Below, piece after piece: positions 1 to 7,844 of a DNA stretch of 64,000 nt. Every line of letters begins with the position of its first letter. The stretch's first letter is position 1. Origin of the DNA: Paradevosia sp036499825 (GTDB taxonomy: Bacteria > Pseudomonadota > Alphaproteobacteria > Rhizobiales > Devosiaceae); NCBI GenBank assembly GCA_036499825.1, contig DASYCZ010000037.1, positions 247,943-311,942 of the forward strand, written 5' to 3'. The position numbers and the translations under genes were made by a program. The notes beneath the pieces are model-generated. The model was given only the letters and a program-made list of their open reading frames with translations, was not told where the DNA came from and did no database searches.

Positions 1-801
1 CACATAGACGAGCAGCGCCGACATGGCGACGGCCTGGGGCACGACGCCGCGATCGACGATGTCGGTGAACAGCAGTACCGAGATGGGGGTGGCGCGCGGG
101 CCGGCGATGAAGAACAGCAATTCGAAGGCGATGAGATTCTGCATGAACAGGAACAGCGCCGCGATGGCGACGCCGGGCGCTATCATGGGCAGGACGATGA
201 GCCGGAAAGTGGTGAGCCCCCCTGCCCCGAGCGAGCGCGCCGCCTGCTCGAATTCTTCCGGCATGCCATCGAGCAGGGCTTCGGAAAAGCGCAGGCCCAT
301 GGCGAGGTTGAGGGCCATGAGCCCGAGCAGCACGCCCGCGAAGGTGTTGGAAAGGCGCAAGGGGATGAAGACGGTCAACAGCGCGATGCCGAGGATCAGT
401 TGCGGCACCACGTCGGGCAGCAGCACCAGGTTGCTGACCAGGCGCCGCTCTCGCAGCTTGCCGCGCACCAGCGCCCAGGCCGCCGGCACGGCGATCGCCA
501 GCGAGACGGTGGTGGCCAGCACCGCCACGGTGACGGTGAAGCGGAAAGCCTCCCAGTAGCTGCGCGGGATCTGCATATAGGCATCGAGGCTGAGATTGCT
601 GAATGACCAGCTGACTTCGAGATTGCCCTCGAAGGAGGCCATGACGATGAGGGCGATGGGGAAGACCAGCCAGGCGAGAAGGATGACGAGGTAGAGCGCC
701 CAGGCGAGGCGCCCGCCGGCCTTGCCGAGCACGGCCAGCATGGCCGAGGGCGGGTGCGCGGCGGTGGCGGCCATCCCGGTGGTGGAGGAAAGCTCGGTCA
801 T
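1..801 (-). CDS. ABC transporter permease, PotC-like (3' end cut by the window edge)
   Basis: Inner-membrane permease of a polyamine/iron-type ABC importer. The visible 267 residues begin MTELSSTTG. A first membrane segment lies near residues 33-55, and several more hydrophobic segments follow. An EAA-type cytoplasmic loop is visible as EQAARSLGAGG, which contacts the ATPase. Its start lies 10 bp after the stop of the upstream permease, so the two are in one operon. Family proteins are about 265-280 residues, so only the extreme C-terminus is missing. The ATPase is not in the window and may lie further left. The frame stays open to base 1. Confidence 0.85.
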   Translation of the reverse strand, partial: MTELSSTTGMAATAAHPPSAMLAVLGKAGGRLAWALYLVILLAWLVFPIALIVMASFEGNLEVSWSFSNLSLDAYMQIPRSYWEAFRFTVTVAVLATTVSLAIAVPAAWALVRGKLRERRLVSNLVLLPDVVPQLILGIALLTVFIPLRLSNTFAGVLLGLMALNLAMGLRFSEALLDGMPEEFEQAARSLGAGGLTTFRLIVLPMIAPGVAIAALFLFMQNLIAFELLFFIAGPRATPISVLLFTDIVDRGVVPQAVAMSALLVYV

Positions 802-811
802 GGTGACGCCC

Positions 812-1726
812 TCAGCGGTGGCCATAGCGGGATAGGACGATCTGGGCGAAGGCCGTTGCCCCGATGGCAAGGACCGAAACCACCACCGCCTGGGCATAGG
901 CCAGGTGCGGCTGCTGCAGCGTCAAGAGGTTGGTGGCGACGACGATGGAGATCATGTAGGGGGTGCGCCCGGCCAGCATCACCGGAATGGAATAGGCGGT
1001 GGTGACGCTGGTGAAGACCAGCGCCCCGGCGGCGATGATGCCGGGAACGCTGAGCGGCAGGGTGACGGCGAAGAAGCTGCGGAGACGGCTGGCGCCGAGG
1101 CTGACCGCCGCATCCTCCAGTTGCGGATCGACCGACATGAGGACCCCGGTGAGAATGCCAATGGCGACGACGACGGCGGCGTAAAAGAAGGCCAGTGCCT
1201 GGCCGGGCCAATCGAAGAGAATGAACAGGGGCTGGGAGATGAGGCCCGAGGCGATGAGGACCTTGTTGAGCACACCCGTGAACGGGGCCAGCAACAGGAT
1301 CATCGCATAGCCGACGACGACGAAGGGCAGCATGCGCGGCACGGTGATGACCGGCATCAACAGGTTCCGCACCAGCGCCTTGCGCGCCAGGAGATACGCC
1401 ATGGGCAGGGCGATGAGTATGGCGAGAATGGCGACGCCGGCCGCCATGGCGATGGTGGTGGCAAGGGTGCGGGTGAAGAAGCTGTTGGTAAAGGACGAAA
1501 GATAATAATCCAGCGTCCAGGCCTGGGTCTGCTGATCACGGACGCTTTGCACCAGCATCAGCCCCAGGGGCGCGATGCCCACCAGCAGCGTCAGCAGCAA
1601 AGCGGGAGCGGCGCAGAGGCGGTAGAACAGCCGTTCGCGCCGGAGACGGCGGCGCCGCACCAGGCCATCTTCAATGCCGATACCGATGGTTTGCGCAATG
1701 GCCACCGCCGCCTCCTCGCTTTGCAC
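812..1726 (-). CDS. ABC transporter permease, PotB-like
   Basis: First permease (304 aa) of the importer, the probable partner of the permease just downstream. A long cytoplasmic N-terminus rich in Arg (around residues 24-34) precedes membrane segment 1 near residues 37-58. The EAA loop is visible as DAAVSLGASRLRSF near residue 200, and six hydrophobic segments are apparent overall. The start lies 25 bp after the stop of the substrate-binding protein gene. The binding-protein-dependent transport family is clear. The substrate is not: PotB-like permeases serve polyamines, iron, 2-aminoethylphosphonate and other small solutes. Confidence 0.88.
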   Translation of the reverse strand: MQSEEAAVAIAQTIGIGIEDGLVRRRRLRRERLFYRLCAAPALLLTLLVGIAPLGLMLVQSVRDQQTQAWTLDYYLSSFTNSFFTRTLATTIAMAAGVAILAILIALPMAYLLARKALVRNLLMPVITVPRMLPFVVVGYAMILLLAPFTGVLNKVLIASGLISQPLFILFDWPGQALAFFYAAVVVAIGILTGVLMSVDPQLEDAAVSLGASRLRSFFAVTLPLSVPGIIAAGALVFTSVTTAYSIPVMLAGRTPYMISIVVATNLLTLQQPHLAYAQAVVVSVLAIGATAFAQIVLSRYGHR

Positions 1727-1751
1727 TATTTGAGTTTCATGCGCGGGACGG

Positions 1752-2891
1752 TCAGCCGCCCTGGATCACCACCCGGTTGTAGAGATCGAGCACCTGCTTG
1801 TTGTATTGCGGCCCGATGGTGAGGGCGCGGAACTCATTGGCCCAGGCGATCTTGCTGGCGCTGGCGAAGGCCTGCCAATGGGCGTTCGGCGTCTCCCCGA
1901 TCTTGGGAATGCGGTTGAACTGGTTGATGGAAACGGCGATGTCGTCGGCCACTTCGGAGTGGAAGAATTTCACCCATTCGAGGGCCGCCACCGGATTGGT
2001 GGAGGCGGCCGAAACCACCGGGCCGGCATTGACCGAGCCGGGGCAGCCTTCCTTGGGGTAGACGATGTGAACGGGCGTGCCCTGCTCGATCTCATCCTCG
2101 CCATTGTGCCACCACCAGGCCGAGATCAGCGCTTCCTGGCGGCGCAACAGCGGGGTGATGGAGCCCGAGCCTTCGGTGAGGGTCAGGGCATTGCTGGCCC
2201 AGCGCGCCGCTTCCTTGAAGGCGGGGAGCGCAGCGGCTTCGTCGAATTTTCCGTCCTTGAACCAGGTCTTGTAGTCGTTGCCGATGGCGAGGGCCGCGGC
2301 ATGGATCATGTTGTAGCCGCTGCCGACGGCGAGGGCGGAATCGAAGGTCACGCGATGGGCGAATTTGGGATCGCCCAATATGGCCCAGGAATCCACCGGA
2401 TCGGTGACCGAGTTCTGCACCACCAGCACCGAGGCCGACACATCGATGGGGGCGACGTAATCGCCGGTGCCCATGGCCTTGAGGGCATCGGGGTCGAAGC
2501 GCGCCCATTCCTCATCGGTGCAGCCGGTACGCAGCGGCAGGTAATAGTTGAGGGGCATGCCCTCCTGCACGTTCTCGTTGTAGAACTGGTAGACGTCGCC
2601 CGCGGGGTTCGGCCATTCGGTCTTGAAGCGCAGGAACGCCGCCGGGGTCTGACCGACCACGGTCTGCACCTGGGTGGCGACGCCATATTTCTTCTGCATA
2701 AAGGCGGCGAAGGGCTCGACCAGCTTGTCGGCGACGGTGGTCTGCAGGCCCGTGCCCGTATAGACGACGAGTGAATCCTTGACATCGACCTTGGGCATTT
2801 CGCCCAGCGCCCGGCCGACGATGGCGGGCATAGCGAGCACGGCCGTCGAGGCCAGTGCCGACCGGGTGAAGGCGCGTCTGGTAAGTCTCAT
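1752..2891 (-). CDS. Extracellular solute-binding protein of the ABC importer
   Basis: Periplasmic binding protein (379 aa from the chosen start). I chose the ATG at 2891 over one at 2915 because a strong ribosome site, AGGGAGG, lies just upstream and the protein then opens MRLTRRAFTRSALAS. The T-R-R-A-F-T-R segment fits a twin-arginine (Tat) signal, followed by a hydrophobic stretch ending near VGRALG. The mature part resembles PotD/iron-type binding proteins, with a VVYTGTGL-type first strand. It is followed by both permeases and preceded by an enolase-superfamily gene, which suggests import of a carbon source such as a sugar acid or an amine. Substrate unknown. Confidence 0.85.
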   Translation of the reverse strand: MRLTRRAFTRSALASTAVLAMPAIVGRALGEMPKVDVKDSLVVYTGTGLQTTVADKLVEPFAAFMQKKYGVATQVQTVVGQTPAAFLRFKTEWPNPAGDVYQFYNENVQEGMPLNYYLPLRTGCTDEEWARFDPDALKAMGTGDYVAPIDVSASVLVVQNSVTDPVDSWAILGDPKFAHRVTFDSALAVGSGYNMIHAAALAIGNDYKTWFKDGKFDEAAALPAFKEAARWASNALTLTEGSGSITPLLRRQEALISAWWWHNGEDEIEQGTPVHIVYPKEGCPGSVNAGPVVSAASTNPVAALEWVKFFHSEVADDIAVSINQFNRIPKIGETPNAHWQAFASASKIAWANEFRALTIGPQYNKQVLDLYNRVVIQGG

Positions 2892-2924
2892 GGTTTTCCT
2901 CCCTGGTGCCGCCAAAGGCGCCGG

Positions 2925-2953
2925 GGGTCCGTCAGTCTCCTCCAGACGGACCC
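2925..2953 (-). other. Intercistronic stem-loop between the enolase-type gene and the binding-protein gene
   Basis: Perfect 9-bp arms GGGTCCGTC and GACGGACCC enclose an 11-nt loop. It lies in the 122-bp gap between the dehydratase stop and the binding-protein start. No T-run follows on the minus strand, so it is not a classic terminator. Such hairpins often stabilise the downstream binding-protein message or partly attenuate transcription; that role is inference. Confidence 0.45.
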
Positions 2954-3013
2954 TGGTCTATGCCCTGGCGGCGGACGCGGCCGGCGTCATCGACGGCCGA
3001 TTGGCTCTATGGA

Positions 3014-4102
3014 TCAAGCGACGCGGTACTCCTTGAGGGCCGCATAGTTGGGGCTGACGCCGATGCCGGCGACCTGGGGCGGGCTGACCGTGCCATCGGC
3101 ATTGAGGGTCAGCGTGTCCTGGTAGATGCGGCCCCACATGGGATCGACCGTGTCGCGGTAGAATTCGAGGATCAGCCCGTTGGAAATGGCGGCCACCAGG
3201 TGCACATGGATGTCCTGCGAGCCATGCGGGGCGATATCGAGGTCGTTGGCCTGGGCCAAGGCCGCCACCTTCATGAATTCGGTGACGCCGCCAAGGATCT
3301 TGGCATCGGCGTTGAAGATGGCCGCCGCCTCGTTGTTGATGAGATCGCGGAAGCCGTAGCGGGTATATTCGTTCTCGCCGGTGGCGATGGGGATCGAGGT
3401 CTGCTGCGAGAGCTTCCTGTGCCCGGCATAGTCGTCGGCCTGCACGGGCTCCTCGAACCAGTAGACGTCATAGGGCTCGATCAGCTTGGCGAACTGCACC
3501 GCCGAATACCAGCGATAGGCGCAGTTGGCATCGACCAGCAGCTTGACGTTGGGGCCGATGGCGTCGCGCACCACGCGGACCCGCTCGGCATCCTCGCGCA
3601 GCGGCACGGCGCCGACTTTCATCTTGATGGCGCGGGCGCCCATCTTGACGTTGTCTTCCATTTCGGCGGCCAATTCCCTGAGGCCCTTGCCCTCTTCGTA
3701 ATAACCGCCCGCCACATAGGTGGGGACGGAATCGCGGAAGCCGCCGAGCAGCTTGTAGAGCGGCAGGTTCGCGGCCTTGGCCTTGATGTCCCACAGGCCG
3801 ATATCGACCGAGGAAATGGCGCGGGTGGTGATGCCGCGGCGGCCGATGAGCTTGGGCACCCACATCTTGTGCCACAGTCGCTCGGTGTTGTGGGGGTCCT
3901 GGCCGAGAAGATGCGGGGTCAGTTCCTTGATAGTGGCGCGCCAGATGTCGCCGCCGGAGCCGAGCCCGATGCCCTCAATGCCCTCGTCGGTCTTTATGCG
4001 GACCAGGGCGAATTCGACATCCGTGTAGGTGTGAAGGCCATTGGTGATGGGCTTGCGGCGCGGCCAGCGATATTCTTCAGTGGTAATTTGGGTAATCTTC
4101 AC
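3014..4102 (-). CDS. Enolase-superfamily (mandelate racemase/muconate lactonizing type) dehydratase or cycloisomerase
   Basis: A 362-aa cytosolic enzyme that abstracts a proton alpha to a carboxylate using Mg2+. Residues 1-125 form the capping domain. The barrel shows the KxK motif K160-x-K162, metal ligands D191, E217 and E243 (the last in ATGENEY), and the D266-H293 dyad with APHGS. This matches the mandelate-racemase subgroup, which includes acid-sugar dehydratases and galactarolactone cycloisomerase. It lies 23 bp after the GntR gene and ahead of an ABC importer, so it probably acts on the imported compound. The substrate cannot be fixed from sequence alone. Confidence 0.87.
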   Translation of the reverse strand: MKITQITTEEYRWPRRKPITNGLHTYTDVEFALVRIKTDEGIEGIGLGSGGDIWRATIKELTPHLLGQDPHNTERLWHKMWVPKLIGRRGITTRAISSVDIGLWDIKAKAANLPLYKLLGGFRDSVPTYVAGGYYEEGKGLRELAAEMEDNVKMGARAIKMKVGAVPLREDAERVRVVRDAIGPNVKLLVDANCAYRWYSAVQFAKLIEPYDVYWFEEPVQADDYAGHRKLSQQTSIPIATGENEYTRYGFRDLINNEAAAIFNADAKILGGVTEFMKVAALAQANDLDIAPHGSQDIHVHLVAAISNGLILEFYRDTVDPMWGRIYQDTLTLNADGTVSPPQVAGIGVSPNYAALKEYRVA

Positions 4103-4125
4103 CAGGGTCTCCTCCCCATAGGGCG

Positions 4126-4857
4126 CTATGAAGCCGCCTTGCCGGCGGCGGTTGGTTTTTCGTCGGCCGTCTCGGCGGCGGTCATTTCCAGAAAGTCCGC
4201 AATGGCGCCGTCGATATGCACATGCATGGCGCGGCGCGCCGCATCGGGGTCGCGGGCGCGCACGGCACGCACCACGTCCTCGTGCTCGGCGATGCGGGTG
4301 GGGCGCACGGAGCGGCGCGCGCCAAGCTTGGCCCAGAGCGGGCCACGCTCCAGCAGTTCATCCCACAAATAGCGGATGAGCTGCGCATAGACGGAGTTGC
4401 CGGTCGCCGCGGCCAGCGCCATGTGAAAGCGCCGATCGCCCTGCCCCACAGGCGGCAGGACCAGATTATCCTGCCGGAGCAGGTCCAGGGCGGCGTCCAG
4501 CTCGGCGAGCGCCGCTTCATCGGCATGCAGCGCCGCCTCGGCGGCGATCTCGCCCTCGAGCACGCGGCGGGCCATGAAAGCCTCATAGGGACCGATGCCG
4601 ACATCGGGCATCTGGGCGGGCACGGCCTGATCGCGGACATAGATGCCGCTACCGCCGCGCACTTCGACGAGGCCGGCGATCTCAAGCGCCACCATGGCCT
4701 CGCGCACCACGGGGCGACTGACCTGCAGGCGCTTGCCCAGGTCACGCTCCGAGGGCAGGCAATCGCCGGGCTTGTATTCACCCGCACGGATGAGCTGCGC
4801 CACCTGATCGGCGATCTCCTGGTAGAGGCGGCGGGTGGTGACGGCGACAAAGGGCAT
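4126..4857 (-). CDS. GntR-family transcriptional regulator (FadR/FCD subfamily)
   Basis: A 243-aa DNA-binding regulator. The N-terminal winged helix shows the family signature LPSERDLGKRLQVSRPVVREA near residues 35-55, followed by the wing VRGGSGIYV. The C-terminal helical FCD domain (about residues 90-230) normally binds a carboxylic-acid effector through a metal. It is the first gene of the catabolic operon, and a near-perfect palindrome sits upstream, consistent with autoregulation and control of the enolase/importer genes. The start has the ribosome site AGAGGA. The effector is likely the pathway substrate or product (inference). Confidence 0.9.
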   Translation of the reverse strand: MPFVAVTTRRLYQEIADQVAQLIRAGEYKPGDCLPSERDLGKRLQVSRPVVREAMVALEIAGLVEVRGGSGIYVRDQAVPAQMPDVGIGPYEAFMARRVLEGEIAAEAALHADEAALAELDAALDLLRQDNLVLPPVGQGDRRFHMALAAATGNSVYAQLIRYLWDELLERGPLWAKLGARRSVRPTRIAEHEDVVRAVRARDPDAARRAMHVHIDGAIADFLEMTAAETADEKPTAAGKAAS

Positions 4858-4897
4858 GATGATCCTCTTTCAAAACGCTAGCACCCGATTGGTTAGG

Positions 4898-4924
4898 TGG
4901 CAAGGTGGCCTTACCACCTTGCCA
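4898..4924. promoter_or_regulatory. Palindromic operator candidate for the GntR regulator
   Basis: Perfect inverted repeat with 11-bp arms TGGCAAGGTGG and CCACCTTGCCA around the 5-nt spacer CCTTA. It lies 41 bp upstream of the GntR start, inside the 125-bp divergent gap shared with the thioredoxin-fold gene. Position and symmetry fit a dimeric repressor site. There is no T-run on either side, which argues against a terminator. Confidence 0.65.
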
Positions 4925-4982
4925 ATTGGGTGTGGAAAATGCCTTATAGGCGATAGGTGCAAAATCTCTAAGAGGCGCGGAA

Positions 4983-5552
4983 ATGGCGGACACAACCTTG
5001 ACGACAACCAGCTGGCGCGCCGATCCGCTGGTGTGGGGGCATGGACCGAAAATCCTCGAGGCCTTCCTCGAGCCCACCTGCCCTTACTCGGCCCGCGCCT
5101 TTCCCAAGCTCGACGCAGCGCTGGCGGAAATGGGCGCGGACAAACTGACGCTGAAGCTGAGGCTTCATTCCCAGCCCTGGCACATGTTTTCGGGCGTCGT
5201 GGTGCGGGCGGTGCTGGCCGCCTCGACCCTGCCGCAGGGCAAGGAAGCCGCCAAGGCGGTGCTTGCGGCGGTGTTCGGGCATCGCGACGAATTCGAATTC
5301 GACCACCACGCCACCGGCCCCAACCGCGACGCCACGCCCAATGACCTGATCCGGCGAATGGAAGGCTATACGGGACTTCGGCTCATGGATGCCTTCAGCA
5401 TCCAGGACCTCGACAAGGCGGTGCGCTGGGAAACCCGCTACGCCCGCCAGAACGGCATCCACGTATCGCCGACTTTCATGATCGACGGCATCGTGCAACC
5501 GGACATGGGCAGCGGTGATGCGGTGGCGGATTGGGTGAAAAGGCTGGCTTGA
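4983..5552 (+). CDS. Thioredoxin-fold (DsbA-like) oxidoreductase, cytosolic
   Basis: A 189-aa protein without a signal peptide. The thioredoxin-fold strand leads into C33-P34-Y35-S36, where only the first active-site cysteine is kept. The cis-proline loop is visible as HVSPTFMIDG near residue 160, with a helical insert between them as in DsbA. A CxxS site suggests a glutathione-linked or peroxidase-like role rather than dithiol oxidation. It diverges from the GntR gene and is convergent with the AMP-ligase operon. No partner gene is adjacent, so the substrate is unknown. Confidence 0.75.
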   Translation: MADTTLTTTSWRADPLVWGHGPKILEAFLEPTCPYSARAFPKLDAALAEMGADKLTLKLRLHSQPWHMFSGVVVRAVLAASTLPQGKEAAKAVLAAVFGHRDEFEFDHHATGPNRDATPNDLIRRMEGYTGLRLMDAFSIQDLDKAVRWETRYARQNGIHVSPTFMIDGIVQPDMGSGDAVADWVKRLA

Positions 5553-5591
5553 GTTGTCAGTGCAGCAGGAGCGTCGAAGCTTCGAAAAAGC

Positions 5592-7004
5592 TTAGGGCTG
5601 GAGCTGCCGCGCAAGAGCCGAATAGTCGATCTTGGATCGATGCCGGCGATCGAGCGGCATCTTTCGGACCGCAACGGTTTTGAAAACGCCCAGATCGGCT
5701 GCCGCTGCCTGCCAGGCCTTCAGTCGCTCCGCATCGCCCTCGATGGCCAATACCGGCGCACCCTTGAGGACCAGAAACGCCGCGTGCCGAACGCCGGGCC
5801 AAAGCCGGGCCGGCGCCTCGACCTCGAATGGATAAAGACCATTGCAGCCGGCGGAAGCGCGGCCCTTCAGCCAAAGACTGCCGCTCGCATCGAGCGCGCC
5901 TGCGTCGCCGGTACGGTGCCAGATGCCACCGTCGATCTGGCGTTTGTTGTCGGCATCGCCGCGGCCGCCCAGATAGCCTTTGTTGACGTGATCGCCGGTG
6001 ACCAGAATTTCATCATCGACGATCCTGAGGGCGATCTCGGCAATGGGTGCTCCCGCCAGGAGGCCCCCACCCTCAACCATCGCCCGCCATTGCGTCGCCG
6101 AAATCTCGCGCGCCCTTTGCCAGGCAATGGGCTCCGCCTCGGTCGAGCCATAGACCGAGACGATGTCGGCCTCAGGCGGCATCACCGCCGTCAGCCGCTC
6201 GATAAGATCGGGAAAGACCGGCCCGCCGCCGGTCAGAAGCGTTTTCAACGGCAGTGCGGGCGCAGCGGCTAGCACCTCGCCGATGAAGGGCGGCACCAGC
6301 GCGCGGGTGATCTTATGGGCGCCGACCAGCCGGACGATATTTTCGGCGCGCGCGCTATCCGGCTTCCGCAGGCGCCAGTTCGGCAGCACCGAAGTCGTTC
6401 CACGGGCGAGATTGGCGATGACGAAGACCGGAAAGGCGACGAGATCGGTTTCATCGGCGCGCTGCGGCGCGATGAGGGCATCCAGCGCCGCATCCTGGGC
6501 GGCCAGGAATCCGTGGCTGCGCATGATGGCCTTGGGCAGGCCGGTCGAGCCGCTGGTGAAGGAAATCAGCGCCCCATGGTCGGGCACGACATCCACCAGC
6601 GCATCGCCGGCCTTGTCGCCATCAAGGCCGAGATGCAGGTCGACGCCCCACAGCTGAGGCAGATACCGCAACAGCCCATAAGCCCCCGATGTCAGCAGGG
6701 CCCTGGGCTGCGTCAGGTTCACGGCGTGCCGCACCCCGGCAAGTCCGAGGGCCGGCTCGGGAAAGACGATGACAGCGCCGAGCCGCCACAGGCCGGCGAT
6801 CGCCGCATAAAGATCGAGGCTCACCGGCATGGCGACCAGCACGCGATCGCCCTTCTGCAATCCGGCCTCACTCCAGGCACGGGCGAAGGCGCCGGAGCGG
6901 CGGGCAAGATCGGAAAAGCTGATGCTCTCGCCATTGCCCGCAATGATGGCAAGACGGTCGCCATATCGTCGCGCCGTCTCCAGAAAATTGCCGATGAGGT
7001 TCAT
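5592..7004 (-). CDS. AMP-dependent acyl ligase, OleC-like (last gene of the lipid-type cluster)
   Basis: A 470-aa ATP-dependent carboxylate-activating enzyme. The phosphate loop is SFTSGSTGLPK near residues 148-158, the A5-type motif is VYGSTEAEP, the hinge region is HRTGDAGALD, and the C-terminal catalytic lysine lies in RRHRSKIDYSAL. The segment AFPVFVIANLARGTT and the RRHxxKID end resemble OleC, which activates beta-hydroxy fatty acids. It is the last of seven genes transcribed together and starts 3 bp after the GNAT stop. It likely activates an acyl or hydroxyacyl substrate for the cluster product. OleC-type assignment is by recall; the AMP-ligase family is certain. Confidence 0.85.
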   Translation of the reverse strand: MNLIGNFLETARRYGDRLAIIAGNGESISFSDLARRSGAFARAWSEAGLQKGDRVLVAMPVSLDLYAAIAGLWRLGAVIVFPEPALGLAGVRHAVNLTQPRALLTSGAYGLLRYLPQLWGVDLHLGLDGDKAGDALVDVVPDHGALISFTSGSTGLPKAIMRSHGFLAAQDAALDALIAPQRADETDLVAFPVFVIANLARGTTSVLPNWRLRKPDSARAENIVRLVGAHKITRALVPPFIGEVLAAAPALPLKTLLTGGGPVFPDLIERLTAVMPPEADIVSVYGSTEAEPIAWQRAREISATQWRAMVEGGGLLAGAPIAEIALRIVDDEILVTGDHVNKGYLGGRGDADNKRQIDGGIWHRTGDAGALDASGSLWLKGRASAGCNGLYPFEVEAPARLWPGVRHAAFLVLKGAPVLAIEGDAERLKAWQAAAADLGVFKTVAVRKMPLDRRHRSKIDYSALARQLQP

Positions 7005-7007
7005 CGG

Positions 7008-7844
7008 CTACAGCCTGCGCCCCATCAGCGCGTAACGGCGGAACACCGTGGCGTTGTGGCGCGCGCTGCGCTCCTGGGAAATATTGCTTTCATGCATGAG
7101 CGCGTGAATCACATGCTCATGTCCCATGGCGAGAGCCTGCCGGTGGTAGGTGTCGGCCAGCAGATGCCCGACCCCGCGCCGTCCGCTGGCATAGGTCTTG
7201 AGCACGGCGGCCGGGTTTTCACGCGCGAGGCGATCGGGAAAGCCGAAAAGAAACCCGACAAGATCGCCATCGGCATGCGCGAACAGCACGTGCCGAGGAT
7301 CGAGCATGGGCAGGATGGGTCGATAGAGCGCCAGAAAGGCATCCAGTCCAATCGGCTTGAAGAAATGATTGCCTGCAAAAGCGCTGCCGGACATGGCAAA
7401 GAGCTTGCCGATCAGTTGCTCGGCGCCCGCACCATCCCATTGGCTGACCGAGACACCATCCAGTCTGACCGGTTCGGCGGCAAGCGTATCGACCAGAAGC
7501 GCGCGCGACGACACATAGCGCGAAATCGGCTCGAACCCGGCGCCGACCAGCGTCGCGTGATCGTGACCGCCGCTGACCGGCTCCATGGCGAAGGGCGGCG
7601 TGCCATCCGACTGGGTGACGGTGCGATAGCTGTGCCAGGTATCCCCATCCATGGGTCCGATCACGCCGCCGAACCCCTCGGCGCGGAGGCGGGACACTGT
7701 CTCCTCCAACAGGCCAATGGCGGCCTCCGCGTCGGCGAAGGCCAGCCCGCCAATGGCCGCGCATTTGAGGCCATCCCAATCGGGCGCATCACGATAGATG
7801 CAGAGGCGCGCGCCTGGGCGGTCGATGATTTCAGGTTCAGTCAT
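7008..7844 (-). CDS. GNAT-family acyltransferase
   Basis: 278 aa from the ATG at 7844, which overlaps the upstream stop as ATGA; the longer form from 7868 lies inside the upstream gene and is less likely. The C-terminal half has the GNAT acyl-CoA-binding signature GRRGVGHLLADTYHRQA, followed by a conserved-looking HALMHESN segment and an RRYALMGRRL end. The N-terminal half looks like a second, degenerate GNAT or substrate domain. It probably N-acylates an amine made in the pathway, for instance one introduced by the DUF3419 enzyme (inference). Confidence 0.72.
   Translation of the reverse strand: MTEPEIIDRPGARLCIYRDAPDWDGLKCAAIGGLAFADAEAAIGLLEETVSRLRAEGFGGVIGPMDGDTWHSYRTVTQSDGTPPFAMEPVSGGHDHATLVGAGFEPISRYVSSRALLVDTLAAEPVRLDGVSVSQWDGAGAEQLIGKLFAMSGSAFAGNHFFKPIGLDAFLALYRPILPMLDPRHVLFAHADGDLVGFLFGFPDRLARENPAAVLKTYASGRRGVGHLLADTYHRQALAMGHEHVIHALMHESNISQERSARHNATVFRRYALMGRRL

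Noticed and set aside
2906..4372. 488-codon plus-strand frame opposite the enolase-type gene
   Set aside because: No domain or ribosome site; composition is that of an antisense shadow.
5574..5585. Palindrome TCGAAGCTTCGA as a terminator between convergent genes
   Set aside because: Short stem, no loop and no T-run, so not supported as a terminator.
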